This document shows, piece by piece, positions 16,801 to 24,982 of a stretch of 26,432 nucleotides of DNA. Source of the DNA: JBCDBL01 sp039183635. GTDB taxonomy: Bacteria > Pseudomonadota > Alphaproteobacteria > Caulobacterales > Parvularculaceae. Within the stretch, counting starts at the first letter, position 1; each line of letters starts with the position of its first letter. Position numbers and translations under genes: made by a program. The DNA lies in NCBI GenBank assembly GCA_039183635.1, contig JBCDBL010000054.1, forward strand, positions 1 through 26,432, given 5' to 3'. The notes beneath the pieces are model-generated. The model had not been told where the DNA came from and did no database searches. It saw nothing but the letters and a program-made list of their open reading frames with translations.

Positions 16801-17536
16801 CGACGATGGGGAACTTGGCGAGATTTTCATCGACATGCACAAGGAAGGCGCCGCCTTCCGAAGCTTGATGAACAATTTCGCCATCGCCATCTCCCTTGGT
16901 TTGCAATATGGCGTGCCGTTGGAGGAATATGTGGACGCGTTCGTCTTTACGCGGTTCGAACCGGCGGGAACCGTACAGGGCAACGACTCGATCAAGAACG
17001 CCACATCTATCCTGGACTACATCTTCCGCGAACTGGCGATCTCCTATCTCGGGCGCAATGACCTCGCCCATGTAGACCCGTCGGAATCCAGCGTCGACGC
17101 CCTTGGCCACGGCGTGGATCACGAAAAAACCGACGATGACGCGGCCGACGCCTCTAAATTGATTTCCAAAGGGTTCAGCCGCTCCTCCGTCAGCGACAAT
17201 CTCGTCGTTCTGCGCGGGGAGAATTTCGATCGCCTGCGGGCCGCAGGCGGCGCAACCATGCGCCTTACCGAAACCGAAACCACTGAAGTCGATCTCACGC
17301 AAACCCCGCCTTCATCGGATGCAGCGACGATTGAAAAGGGCGTTGCAGAGCTTGCGGCAGCCTTAAACAGTCCCTCAGAAAGCGTCAAAGCAGCTAAACG
17401 CGCCGACGCTGTGCGCGAAGCGCGCCTGAAAGGATATGAAGGCGATGCTTGCATGGAATGCGGACAATTTACGCTCGTGCGCAACGGAACGTGTTTGAAG
17501 TGCGACAGCTGCGGCGCAACAACGGGCTGTTCCTGA
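13802..17536 (+). CDS. nrdJ: Class II (adenosylcobalamin-dependent) ribonucleoside-diphosphate reductase
   Basis: This enzyme makes deoxyribonucleotides using a radical from coenzyme B12 and works with or without oxygen. The 1244-residue protein is the long class II form. Visible features are QWFNTGL, the first active-site cysteine in ACFIQS (Cys199), the substrate loop GSNPCSEY (thiyl Cys476, Glu478), and the barrel motif ASCIAPTGTIGLLMDCDTTG-like region (as VSCIAPTGT). The C-terminal tail has two CxxC-like pairs (Cys1217/1220, Cys1231/1234) and ends CGATTGCS, the redox and zinc-binding tail. The start has AAGGCAGG upstream; an earlier in-frame start would run through the likely promoter. 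No nrdAB genes are nearby. The gene is convergent with the MFS gene, only eight bases apart. Confidence 0.97.
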   Translation: MRIQRRFTQVNASPYDGIEFRLSGSELRTPDGESVAEIEKVEAPAAWSQTAADILAQKYFRKAGVPARLKPVVEDGVPDFLWRRVADDAALAELPEDQRFGAETSAKQVFDRIAGAWTYWGWKGGYFADEASARAFFDEIRAMLAQQMAAPNSPQWFNTGLHWAYGVEGGAQGHYYVDFETGEMTKSANAYEHPQPHACFIQSVDDDLVADGGVMDLWTREARLFKYGSGTGTNFSTIRGEGESLSGGGHSSGLMSFLKVGDRAAGAVKSGGTTRRAAKMVIVDIDHPDVEDFIEWKVIEEQKVAALVVGSKALKKHMEAVMRACVNCQGDDDKCFSPKENPALKRALVEAKSAAVPESYLQRVLQWARQGYKDIDVKVYDTDWDSEAYRSVSGQNSNNSVRVTNDFLHAVANDAPWDLTARTNGVVVKTVPAKELWEKITAAAWGCADPGLQFHDTINDWHTCPTGGDIRGSNPCSEYMFLDDTACNLASANLIKFRTDSGFDIDGFEHACRLLTLALEISVTMAQFPSREIAQKSYDYRTLGLGYANLGGLLMSSGVAYDSDEGRAIAGAISAAMTGAAYAASAEMASEIGPFAKYDDNEGHMLRVIRNHRRAAKGEDKKAEYEGLKMKPMALKAGDCPWPALAKRAETLWDAAFEKGAKHGFRNAQVSCIAPTGTIGLLMDCDTTGIEPDFALVKYKKLAGGGFFKIINRSVPAALEALGYSEDETSDIVNYAVGRGTLLDAPHVNHSTLKQECFTDEQIAAVEAALEDAFHISYAFNKWTLGEEFCRETLGVPEGDLADIGHDMLKALGFTPEEVEAANLYCCGTMTLEGAPHLKAEHLPVFDCATPCGRIGERFLSADAHIRMMASAQPFISGAISKTINMPNAASVEDCSRAYMLSWKLGLKSNALYRDGSKLSQPLASALFDADDESATDNGAGVEDVVDAPQAERARVVAERVVEKIIERAPGRRRLPDRRKGYIQKAVVGGHKVYLHTGEFDDGELGEIFIDMHKEGAAFRSLMNNFAIAISLGLQYGVPLEEYVDAFVFTRFEPAGTVQGNDSIKNATSILDYIFRELAISYLGRNDLAHVDPSESSVDALGHGVDHEKTDDDAADASKLISKGFSRSSVSDNLVVLRGENFDRLRAAGGATMRLTETETTEVDLTQTPPSSDAATIEKGVAELAAALNSPSESVKAAKRADAVREARLKGYEGDACMECGQFTLVRNGTCLKCDSCGATTGCS

Positions 17537-17545
17537 CGGCCCGTT
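17521..17545. terminator. Possible weak bidirectional terminator between nrdJ and the MFS gene
   Basis: A perfect 7-bp inverted repeat, AACGGGC (17521-17527) and GCCCGTT (17539-17545), spans the nrdJ stop codon and reaches the stop of the convergent gene. Only a short T-rich stretch follows, so termination strength is doubtful. Confidence 0.35.
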
Positions 17546-18891
17546 TATTCCGCCTTTTGCGTTTCATCGCCGTTAGCGGCGAAGACCGCGCTGCTCCCAT
17601 CGGCACTATTAAGAGCGTTCGCCGTATCCCAATCTTGCTTTAAACCGCGGGCGGCGATTAAAAACAGCGCCGCCGCGACGAAGTATACGAATACAAGGCC
17701 AAACATCGCCCATTGCAACGCCTTAGCGGCATCCCCTGTTTGTGCTGTAAATAAATCGCTAAGCACACCAACAAATAGCGGTCCGCCGCCAAGCCCGACA
17801 AAGTTTACAATCAGGAAAAACAACGCCGTGGAAAATGCGCGCATTTTTATCGGAGCTAAAGTTTGAACCAGTGAAAAGCTTGGCCCCAGATAAAAAGCGC
17901 TAAATCCAATGGCTACAAACATGCAGGCATATAAAAGAATTGGCGCCTCAACGATAAGGCCGAGCAGATAAAAGGGCGACATAAGGAGAATGGCGTAACC
18001 TGGTATTCTTAAATAGGCTGCAGGGTCATTCTTGCCGGCGCGCTCCGTAATTCGGCCGCCCACCAACGCACCAATAGCCCCGCCCACGCCGAAGACAATC
18101 GCCATGGGTATCGAAAGCTCCTCATACTCAATGCCGCGCACACGAGTAAGAAACCCGACGATCCACGAGGCCACAGCATATCCGGCAAAAGATGTGCAGG
18201 ATACGGCAAGACAAATGGCTCTGTAAGATGGAATAGAAAAAAGCGTTTTTATGCATTCGATAATAGGCGGCGCATCTCCGGCGGCCATAGGGGCCGCTTC
18301 TTGCGCGCCGCGTTGCGGCTCCTTCAAAGTCAGAGCGACAAGAACGGAAAGCAACACCCCAGGCAAGCCAACTGCAACAAAGGCCCAGCGCCAGCCAAGC
18401 TCCACAACCAGCCACCCTCCGGCGAGAAACGCGAATCCCATCCCAAAGTATATCCCGGAGGAATAAACCGCGAGCGCCGAGGCGCGTTCTTCTTTAGGGA
18501 AATAATCCGAAATTATAGAGTGCGCCGGCGGGCTGCACCCCGCCTCCCCCACACCGACCCCTACTCTTGCCGCCGCCAATTGAATAAAGTTTTGCGCTAA
18601 ACCACACAGCGCCGTCATACCGCTCCATAACGCCAGAGACACAGAAATGATCGCCACACGATTGTGTTTGTCCGCCACGCGCGCGATCGGAATACCGAGA
18701 ACAGAGTAAAATAAGGCGAACGTAAAGCCCATAAGCAGCCCGAGCTGCGTATCGTTAAGCCCTAGATCCGCCTGGATGGCGGGCGCCAGTATGGCGAAAA
18801 TTTGCCTGTCAATAAAATTGAACGTGTAAACGACCAACAAAATATAGAGCACATACTTGCGATATGCGCCGCTAACCGGTTGTGCGTTCAT
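17545..18891 (-). CDS. Spinster-type MFS transporter
   Basis: The 448-residue protein is a 12-segment major facilitator carrier of the inner membrane. The first segment reads YVLYILLVVYTFNFIDRQIFAILAP, and the loop after helix 2 carries the MFS signature region IPIARVADKHNR. GVGEAGCSPPAHSIISDYFP matches the spinster-like subgroup often annotated as sphingolipid or lipid transporters. Real substrates in bacteria are unknown. I chose the ATG at 18891, with GAGGGAA nine bases upstream; 51 further in-frame codons would lie inside a family A repeat (18916-19028) and are not credible. It is divergent from the quinone oxidoreductase gene, which could point to shared regulation. Confidence 0.92.
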   Translation of the reverse strand: MNAQPVSGAYRKYVLYILLVVYTFNFIDRQIFAILAPAIQADLGLNDTQLGLLMGFTFALFYSVLGIPIARVADKHNRVAIISVSLALWSGMTALCGLAQNFIQLAAARVGVGVGEAGCSPPAHSIISDYFPKEERASALAVYSSGIYFGMGFAFLAGGWLVVELGWRWAFVAVGLPGVLLSVLVALTLKEPQRGAQEAAPMAAGDAPPIIECIKTLFSIPSYRAICLAVSCTSFAGYAVASWIVGFLTRVRGIEYEELSIPMAIVFGVGGAIGALVGGRITERAGKNDPAAYLRIPGYAILLMSPFYLLGLIVEAPILLYACMFVAIGFSAFYLGPSFSLVQTLAPIKMRAFSTALFFLIVNFVGLGGGPLFVGVLSDLFTAQTGDAAKALQWAMFGLVFVYFVAAALFLIAARGLKQDWDTANALNSADGSSAVFAANGDETQKAE

Positions 18892-18915
18892 GGTTGGCGT
18901 TTCCCTCGTAATTTT

Positions 18916-19028
18916 AGGGCTTAAGCGTGGCCGTCTCAGTTGAAAGCGAGACGGCGCTTCAAGTTTTCGTTTTGACTCAATTTCCAGATAGCAAACCGGC
19001 GCCCGCTTCGCCTTGAAACGTCTTAAAC
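18916..19028 (-). repeat. Dispersed intergenic repeat, family A copy 5
   Basis: On the minus strand this copy has CGAAGCGGGC, CCGGTT, and the core GTCAAAACGAAAACTTGAAG. A perfect 7-bp stem (CCGTCTC at 18931-18937 and GAGACGG at 18948-18954) is extended by AAGC/GCTT flanks. It lies in the gap between the MFS gene and the divergent quinone oxidoreductase gene, upstream of the MFS start. Confidence 0.6.
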
Positions 19029-19141
19029 CATACAGACACGCCATATCGGCGCAAGCGGCGCAGCTGTGGAAAGCGCTTTTTCTTGTATAGCGAGCGAGCT
19101 AGTCTGGTTTCACAAATGGCGGTAAGGGAGAAATCAAGCCC

Positions 19142-20140
19142 ATGAAAGCAATGCTAAGCACCGCTCCGGGCGGACCGGAGAGTCTGGAGCTAACCGACCT
19201 CCCTACGCCGGAACCTGGCCCGGAAGAGGTGCGGATTGCTGTTAAAGCAGCCGGCTGCAACTTTCCTGACACGCTTGTTATTCAAGACCTGTATCAATTC
19301 AAACCCGAACGCCCCTTCGCCCCGGGTTCCGAAGTCGCAGGCATTGTCGATGCTGTGGGCGAGAATGTTACAACGCTAAAACCAGGCGACAGGGTGCAAG
19401 CGTTCATGCTGAGCGGCGCCTTCGCCAGCCACGCTGTGATTGCGGCCAACGGTGCGCTTAAAATACCGGATGAGATGCCATTTGATGTCGCTGCCGGATT
19501 CGTTATGGCGTACGGAACATCATACTACGCCCTTAAAAACCGCGGGCAACTGAAAGAAGGTGAAACGTTGCTGGTTCTGGGTGCGGCGGGAGGCGTCGGT
19601 CTGGCCGCCGTCGAACTGGGCGCGGCCATGGGCGCGCGCGTGATCGCCGCGGCGTCGAGCGAGGACAAATGCGCCCTGGCCGTGGCGCACGGCGCATCGG
19701 AGAGTGTGGTTTACCCCAAAGGTCCGCTCGACAAGGACGCACAGCGCGCGCTTTCCAAAACGATTAAAGAAAAAGCCGGGCCTGATGGGGTGAGCGTCGC
19801 CTATGACCCTGTGGGCGGAGACTACGCAGAGCCTGCCATACGGTCGCTTGGGTGGGACGGGCGGTTCCTCGTCGTTGGGTTTCCCGCGGGCATCCCCTCT
19901 ATCCCGTTGAATCTAACCCTCTTGAAAAGCTGTCAGATTCGGGGAGTGTTCTGGGGCGCGGCTTTGATGCGCGACTTAAAGGCCCATGAACAGAATATGC
20001 GCGAGCTGATGGGGCTGTATGCGGAAGGAAAGTTGCGCCCGCATATTTCCGCACGCTATCCTCTTGCCGACGCGGGAAAAGCCCTCGCCGATCTCGCGGA
20101 ACGGCGCGCTACGGGAAAAATCATTTTGACGATGGATTGA
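19142..20140 (+). CDS. Zinc-free NADPH:quinone oxidoreductase (MDR family)
   Basis: This 332-residue cytoplasmic medium-chain dehydrogenase/reductase has the N-terminal GroES-like fold (CNFPDTLVIQDLYQ, FAPGSEVAGIVDAVG, LKPGDRV) and a nucleotide-binding domain. The latter has VLGAAGGVGLAAVELG at about residues 145-160. It lacks the zinc-binding residues of alcohol dehydrogenases, so it should be a quinone reductase or crotonyl/enoyl-type reductase using NADPH. Length is normal. A GGGAGAAA ribosome site precedes the ATG. It is convergent with the HerA-like gene (ten-base gap) and divergent from the MFS gene. The exact substrate is not predictable. Confidence 0.92.
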   Translation: MKAMLSTAPGGPESLELTDLPTPEPGPEEVRIAVKAAGCNFPDTLVIQDLYQFKPERPFAPGSEVAGIVDAVGENVTTLKPGDRVQAFMLSGAFASHAVIAANGALKIPDEMPFDVAAGFVMAYGTSYYALKNRGQLKEGETLLVLGAAGGVGLAAVELGAAMGARVIAAASSEDKCALAVAHGASESVVYPKGPLDKDAQRALSKTIKEKAGPDGVSVAYDPVGGDYAEPAIRSLGWDGRFLVVGFPAGIPSIPLNLTLLKSCQIRGVFWGAALMRDLKAHEQNMRELMGLYAEGKLRPHISARYPLADAGKALADLAERRATGKIILTMD

Positions 20141-20150
20141 ACGTCGGGGC

Positions 20151-21842
20151 TTACATTTCCCCCGTGCGCGACGGCGGCGTTGTCGCCGCGACCGGCGGCG
20201 GTCCGGATGCGGTGCGCCCCTGAGCGCGCCAGCGGGCCACCACCTCCTCAATAAAAGTGGCGTCCGTCGTATCGGCGCTCCATCGTCGTGCAAAGTTCGC
20301 CGTTGCAGAACGGGGAATCGCATCTTTCGGCAGCGCGTCGAAACGCATACGCGTTGGCAGGGGGACGCCCTCGCCAAAGGCGATCGCCTCGCCAAGGCCT
20401 AAGGACGGCAAGGCCTCAAGCAGGCTCGTAGCGGATTCGGAGATCGCAGCGCTGAGCAATTCCTGATCGAACTGGTTGGCCATGCGCATGGCGAACAGCG
20501 TATTGCATTGTGAGAGCAGCGTCGGGTCAAGCTCCGCCGGTCTTTGGGAGACGACGCATAAAGACACGCCATATTTGCGGCCTTCTTTGGCGATCCGCGA
20601 CAGGGCGCGCTTGGTCGGCTCAAACCCCAACGTGTCATTGACGGGGGCGTAGCGGTGCGCTTCTTCGCAAACGAGCGTGATCGGCACCTGCCCTGCGCCC
20701 CATAGCGCAAAATCGAACGCCATGCGCGAGAGGACGGAAACAACGACATTGACCACTTCGGATGGCAAGCCTGCAAGATCAATGATCGTCAACGGTTTGC
20801 CGGCGACCGGAACCCGGAAAATACGCGCCAGAACATCGGCCATCGTATCCTGGATCGTAAGCCCGCCAAACATGAACGAATAGCGGGAATCATGCGTAAT
20901 CCCTTCAATGCGTGCTTTTAGCCGCTTGTAGGGGGCGAGCTCCCGGCGCTTGTCAAGCTTGCCGAGCTCCTCCTCTATCATTGAAAGAATATCCGACATC
21001 CGGTATGGCGTCGGCGTATCAACTGTATACTGACCAGTTTCGGAAGGCTTCCGCGTAATCAAAGCCGCGGCGCGCACGGCGCCCGCGCCATAGACACGCT
21101 TGGCCGCCGGGATCATCTCACTTAAAATCTCGGTCTCTGCATCGCTATTTTCCTGGCCGGCGAACAGCACTTCTACGAATTCCTCGAAGGTGAACAACCA
21201 ATATGGCAGGTGTAAGTTTGATGGATTGACCAGTTCAGCCACGGCCCCGAAAGAATTTGCATATTCGTTGTGGGGGTCCAAAAGAACGACATGGGCGTTT
21301 TGATGTCGCTGCAATATTGCGCGCAATATTAGGGCGACGGCGCAGGATTTACCTGAGCCTGTCGTCCCCAGGACGGCGAAATGCTTACCCAGAAGATCGT
21401 TCACTTTAACGGTTGCGGGAATGCTTGCATTTTGTTTTATGAGCCCAACACGAATAGCGTTCTCGCCTTCATTGGCATACGCATGATCCAATTCATCTTT
21501 GGCCGCCTCATAGACCACATCGCCCAAGGCTGGATAAGCCGCAACACCCCGACGGAACCGTCCATACCCGCCGTCTGGCGTTCGGGCGAACTCCCCGACA
21601 AGCTCCAATTCCGCAATCCATATCTCAGGTTCGTTTTCCGTGCTCGGCGCAGGAATGCTTAACGCGGAAATCAAACCAAGCACCTTGGTGTTTCCTGAAT
21701 CGATGCGCAACAAGCTTCCCATTTGGGGACGAGCGTCAACATCGCCGCCATGATTCAACATCACAAGCACGCGCGACCCCGCCACCGAGACGATACGCCC
21801 GATGGCCCTGGCGCTGTCTTCGCGCTCCTGCGTTGCACTCAT
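20151..21842 (-). CDS. HerA-like hexameric ATPase (HAS-barrel and DUF87)
   Basis: The 563-residue protein has an N-terminal HAS-barrel (about 10-110) and a DUF87/HerA core. The Walker A is GTTGSGKS (159-166) and the Walker B is ITLVCEEAH (388-396), with a conserved VVSQRPAELD motif (430-439). HerA family members are FtsK-like translocases that move along double-stranded DNA as hexamers, usually with the nuclease NurA in archaea, or with other effectors in bacterial defence systems. No NurA, Sir2 or DUF4297 gene lies nearby. Its ATG overlaps the stop of the histidine kinase gene (TAATG), so the two are translationally coupled. The C-terminus ends in a Pro-rich disordered tail. The function is unknown; DNA translocation is inferred from the family. 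Confidence 0.9.
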   Translation of the reverse strand: MSATQEREDSARAIGRIVSVAGSRVLVMLNHGGDVDARPQMGSLLRIDSGNTKVLGLISALSIPAPSTENEPEIWIAELELVGEFARTPDGGYGRFRRGVAAYPALGDVVYEAAKDELDHAYANEGENAIRVGLIKQNASIPATVKVNDLLGKHFAVLGTTGSGKSCAVALILRAILQRHQNAHVVLLDPHNEYANSFGAVAELVNPSNLHLPYWLFTFEEFVEVLFAGQENSDAETEILSEMIPAAKRVYGAGAVRAAALITRKPSETGQYTVDTPTPYRMSDILSMIEEELGKLDKRRELAPYKRLKARIEGITHDSRYSFMFGGLTIQDTMADVLARIFRVPVAGKPLTIIDLAGLPSEVVNVVVSVLSRMAFDFALWGAGQVPITLVCEEAHRYAPVNDTLGFEPTKRALSRIAKEGRKYGVSLCVVSQRPAELDPTLLSQCNTLFAMRMANQFDQELLSAAISESATSLLEALPSLGLGEAIAFGEGVPLPTRMRFDALPKDAIPRSATANFARRWSADTTDATFIEEVVARWRAQGRTASGPPPVAATTPPSRTGEM

Positions 21843-22762
21843 TATGCTGAACTCCTTTGCGGCGGCTGCGGTTCCGCAGCTTCGGGGCGATCGCTGCGTT
21901 GCGATGTGGCTGCAAGCTTGACAGGCCGTACATTGTCTATGGGCACGATCAACGTCACTTCTGTTCCCTGACCCGGCGTGCTTAGAACTTTGAGCGCGCC
22001 GCCATGGAGTTCGACAAACGCTTTAGCGGTCGAAAGGCCGAGCCCAATGCCTTCATATTTTCGATTAAGGCCCTGACTGACCTGTTGGAACGGGGTTACG
22101 GCTTGTTGAATTTCCTCCGGCGTCATGCCCGCGCCGGCGTCGCGCACCGTGATTTCCACCCAATGCAGATCGACGGCCCGCCATTTCACCAGGACTTGCG
22201 CGCCCTCCGGTGAAAATCGGGCGGCGTTGTCGATGACGTTCGCAAGCGCTTTTATGATTTTTTCGTCATCGACATAAATGTCGACATCGTGCTCCTCTTC
22301 GATAACAGCCTCAATGGCGACATCGCGCTCCGCCGCAGCGGCCTCGACGTTTTTCAACGCCCTTTCAATCAGCACCGACATCCCAACATTGTCTCTTATG
22401 AGTTCGATTTTTCCAGCTTGTACGGCGGAAAGCTCCAAAACGGCGTTCACGACAGACAAAAGCTTGTGCGCAGACGTGGAAATGTATTCGGCGTAGCCCT
22501 TAACTTGTTCGGCGTCCAAATCCATTGCGTCGGCCTGGGCCAGCATGCCGGAAAAGCCAATGATCGCGTTTAAAGGCGTACGCAGCTCATGGTTCATGTT
22601 TGCAAGGAATTCGCTCTTTGTGCGGTTAGCGAGTTCAGCTTCGACTTTCGCAGCACGCATCGCCACCTCGGAGCGGTGTCGAACAACGGCGTCGCCAAGA
22701 CTTTGCGCATAATCGCCAATCAGAGAAGAGGAGCGAAAATCCAATGTACGACGCGTTCGCAA
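21842..22762 (-). CDS. Soluble sensor histidine kinase coupled to the HerA-like ATPase
   Basis: The 306-residue protein has a HisKA dimerisation domain (FLANMNHELRTPLNAIIGFS, phospho-His58) and an HATPase domain. The latter shows the N box NVIDNAARFSPEG (175-187), G1 DAGAGM (208-213), G2 GIGLGLS (238-244) and GQGTEV (264-269). It has no membrane segment and only about 45 residues before the kinase core, so the input signal must come from another protein. No response regulator gene is adjacent. The frame opens with TTG at 22762, with AAGG ten bases before it; an ATG at 22660 (MRAAKVEA, GGAG upstream) would cut the N-terminus but keep the core. A Pro-rich tail follows the kinase. Confidence 0.9.
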   Translation of the reverse strand: MRTRRTLDFRSSSLIGDYAQSLGDAVVRHRSEVAMRAAKVEAELANRTKSEFLANMNHELRTPLNAIIGFSGMLAQADAMDLDAEQVKGYAEYISTSAHKLLSVVNAVLELSAVQAGKIELIRDNVGMSVLIERALKNVEAAAAERDVAIEAVIEEEHDVDIYVDDEKIIKALANVIDNAARFSPEGAQVLVKWRAVDLHWVEITVRDAGAGMTPEEIQQAVTPFQQVSQGLNRKYEGIGLGLSTAKAFVELHGGALKVLSTPGQGTEVTLIVPIDNVRPVKLAATSQRSDRPEAAEPQPPQRSSA

Positions 22763-22841
22763 AACACTCTAACCTTGTTGTTGGTGTTTTACTATTTGAC
22801 AGAAAAAGCTCTAATCCTGAGTTAACTATGCAATAAATTCA

Positions 22842-22950
22842 TTAGAGCGCGTTGCATGCAATGTGGATCAGATGAAGGTCGTCTCATGCGCTCAAAACAA
22901 AGACCTTAGAGCCGATGGCAGACTCACAAAGCATGCAATCGGCTGTGGCC
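22842..22950 (+). repeat. Dispersed intergenic repeat, family A copy 4
   Basis: This copy begins TTAGAGCGCGTTGC, has the core CAAAACAAAGACCTTAGAGC (22893-22912), and a perfect 7-bp stem (AGCCGAT at 22910-22916 and ATCGGCT at 22938-22944). Just upstream GCTCTAAT (22808-22815) pairs with ATTAGAGC (22841-22848). It fills most of the gap between the histidine kinase and phoD. Confidence 0.6.
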
Positions 22951-22961
22951 GCAGATGCATG

Positions 22962-22979
22962 ACGTCATACGCTTGTAAT
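22962..22979 (+). promoter_or_regulatory. Weak candidate Pho box upstream of phoD
   Basis: The sequence ACGTCAT, four bases, TTGTAAT matches the two CTGTCAT halves of a PhoB site at 10 of 14 positions. It lies 40 bases before the phoD start. A match this loose could occur by chance in a gap this size. Confidence 0.25.
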
Positions 22980-23018
22980 GCGGCTTCGCTAAGAGAACGG
23001 GTGACCGAAGGACAGATT

Positions 23019-24896
23019 ATGATATCTTCAAAACCCCATGAAAAACCGCTCATAACCCGCCGTACGGCCTTGATCGCCGGAGGGGCCGGCCTTGCCGCCG
23101 CAGGCTGTTCCGAGCGCGTCGCGCCCGCAGCAATGGCGCGTTTTGAACACGGGGTGGCGAGCGGCGATCCCGCGGCGAACAGCGTCGTCATATGGACGCG
23201 GGCGACGCCGGTGGAAAACGGCGACCTTGAAATCGCCTGGCAAGTGTCGGAGGACGAGACGTTCGGTGCGATCGTCGCACAAGGCGCCGTTACGACGACG
23301 TCGGCCAGGGACTATACCGTTAAAGCCGTGGCGGAAGGGTTGGAGCCTGGCGGCGCATATTTCTATCGCTTCATCGCAGGGCAAACCATTTCGCCCGTCG
23401 GGCGCACGCGCACGCTGCCTGTCGGTGGTGTCGACAGTGCGCGTTTCGCCGTTGTCTCCTGCTCTAACTATCCGTTTGGCTTTTTCAACGTGTACAGCCA
23501 TATCGCACGGCGTGACGACGTCGACTTCGTCATTCATCTCGGAGATTACATATACGAATACGCACCATCGCCAGACGCCTATGGCGGCGCTGCAGGCGCG
23601 CGCCTTGGTCGGGAGCATGCGCCGGCGCGGGAGACGGTGAGCCTTGCGGATTATCGCATGCGACACGCCCAGTATAAGTCCGACGCCGGCGCACAAGCTG
23701 TGCATGCGTCGGCGCCGTTTATTATGATTTGGGACGATCACGAGTTCACCAACGATTCGTTCCAGAGCGGAGCGGAAAACCATCAGCCGGAAACCGAAGG
23801 CGATTGGGCGGCGCGGACGGAGGCCGCCTTACAGGCTTATTACGAATGGATGCCTGTTCGCGATCCAGGGGATACAGCCGGCCGCAAGGCGCTCTGGCGC
23901 TCCTACGATTTCGGCGACCTCGCGACGGTTATCTCCTTAGAATCGCGCGTCATGGCACGTGCACGACAGATTGATTACGCCAAAGACATTCCGCCGTTGA
24001 CGACGCCATTCGATTTCTCGAACCCCGAAGCGCCTGTTCCCGTCACCGATCCGGCCCGTCTGGCTGACCTTGACGCAGCCGCTGTGCGTTATGTGCCGAC
24101 GCCGTTCGATATGACCGCAGAGCCGCCGCAGCCGATGCTGAACTTCGACGTCATACGCGATCTTGATCCTGAAAACCTGCCCGAGGGCCTGTCGTTTCTG
24201 CCGGACCGCGACACATTCGTCTCAGACGTGCTCGGCGCCCCGGACCGGGCGCTGCTTGGTGAAGAGCAGCAGTCTTTTTTGGCCGCCGAACTGAAGCGCT
24301 CCGCCGATGACGGCAAACCGTGGCAAGTGCTCGCCAACCAGGTTCTGATGGCGCGTTTGAACATGCCGGATGTTACAAGCATCGTTACGGAAGACATGAT
24401 CGCGGCGGTCCAGGACGACTTTAAACAGATCCGCGAATTTATCGCTTTGTCGAAACTGCGCCTGCCTTTGAACCCTGACGCCTGGGATGGTTATCCCGCA
24501 GCGCGCGAAAAGCTCTACGCCGCCGCTGCGGATGCAGGCGCGGACCTTTTGGTGCTGACCGGCGACACACACTCATTCTGGGCCAACACCCTTCATGACG
24601 CAGATGGCGTTCGCCGGGGCGTAGAGCTCGGGACGACCAGCGTCACCTCCCCTGGCTTTGCAGCCCAATTCGTTGAAAGAGGGCTCGATCTGCCGCAGCT
24701 TCTCAATTTCTCCAATCCTGAGATCAACTATCTCAACCCTATGGTGCGCGGTTACATCCATCTGACATTGACAAAAAGCGAAGCCAAAGCCGACTTTGTG
24801 ACCGTGAGCACGATCGAAAGCGAAACGTTCGAAACCGAAACTTTACGCACCTACGCCGTGACGAAATCGTCCAATGGTTTGCAACTGCAGGGTTGA
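23019..24896 (+). CDS. phoD: PhoD-type alkaline phosphatase, Tat-exported
   Basis: PhoD enzymes are calcium/iron phosphodiesterases and phosphomonoesterases that release phosphate from organic phosphorus outside the cytoplasm. The 625-residue protein starts with a Tat signal (TRR at 13-15, then a weak hydrophobic stretch; Cys30 may be a lipid anchor). Next come FEHGVASGDP and SVVIWTRATP of the N-terminal domain, and then the catalytic part: VVSCSNYPFGFFNVY, HLGDYIYEY, MIWDDHEFTND and LVLTGDTHSFWAN. All metal-binding motifs appear present. I chose the ATG at 23019 with AAGGA upstream; the 52 codons of open frame before it lie in a family A repeat. A TonB-dependent receptor gene follows on the same strand after 246 bases. 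Confidence 0.96.
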   Translation: MISSKPHEKPLITRRTALIAGGAGLAAAGCSERVAPAAMARFEHGVASGDPAANSVVIWTRATPVENGDLEIAWQVSEDETFGAIVAQGAVTTTSARDYTVKAVAEGLEPGGAYFYRFIAGQTISPVGRTRTLPVGGVDSARFAVVSCSNYPFGFFNVYSHIARRDDVDFVIHLGDYIYEYAPSPDAYGGAAGARLGREHAPARETVSLADYRMRHAQYKSDAGAQAVHASAPFIMIWDDHEFTNDSFQSGAENHQPETEGDWAARTEAALQAYYEWMPVRDPGDTAGRKALWRSYDFGDLATVISLESRVMARARQIDYAKDIPPLTTPFDFSNPEAPVPVTDPARLADLDAAAVRYVPTPFDMTAEPPQPMLNFDVIRDLDPENLPEGLSFLPDRDTFVSDVLGAPDRALLGEEQQSFLAAELKRSADDGKPWQVLANQVLMARLNMPDVTSIVTEDMIAAVQDDFKQIREFIALSKLRLPLNPDAWDGYPAAREKLYAAAADAGADLLVLTGDTHSFWANTLHDADGVRRGVELGTTSVTSPGFAAQFVERGLDLPQLLNFSNPEINYLNPMVRGYIHLTLTKSEAKADFVTVSTIESETFETETLRTYAVTKSSNGLQLQG

Positions 24897-24982
24897 AAGC
24901 TTTGAAAAACCGTCGCTAACGCGACCATATGTTGCTCAAAAGGCCTTGAGGCGCAGGCCGTAAACACGCAAAAGTTACACCT

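Noticed and set aside
18892..19044. Upstream extension of the MFS frame by 51 codons
   Set aside because: It reads through a family A repeat; the ATG at 18891 has a good ribosome site and begins just before the first membrane segment.
20151..22762. HerA-NurA type or HerA-based phage defence system
   Set aside because: No nuclease, Sir2, DUF4297 or other effector gene is nearby, and the surrounding genes are housekeeping. The pair is kept as a finding but not called defence.
22822..22838. CtrA-type site (TTAA, seven bases, TTAA) near the histidine kinase
   Set aside because: Only one half is exact (the second reads ATAA), so the match is too weak to report.
22863..23018. Upstream extension of the phoD frame by 52 codons
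   Set aside because: The extension lies mostly within a family A repeat, and the Tat signal and ribosome site fit the ATG at 23019.
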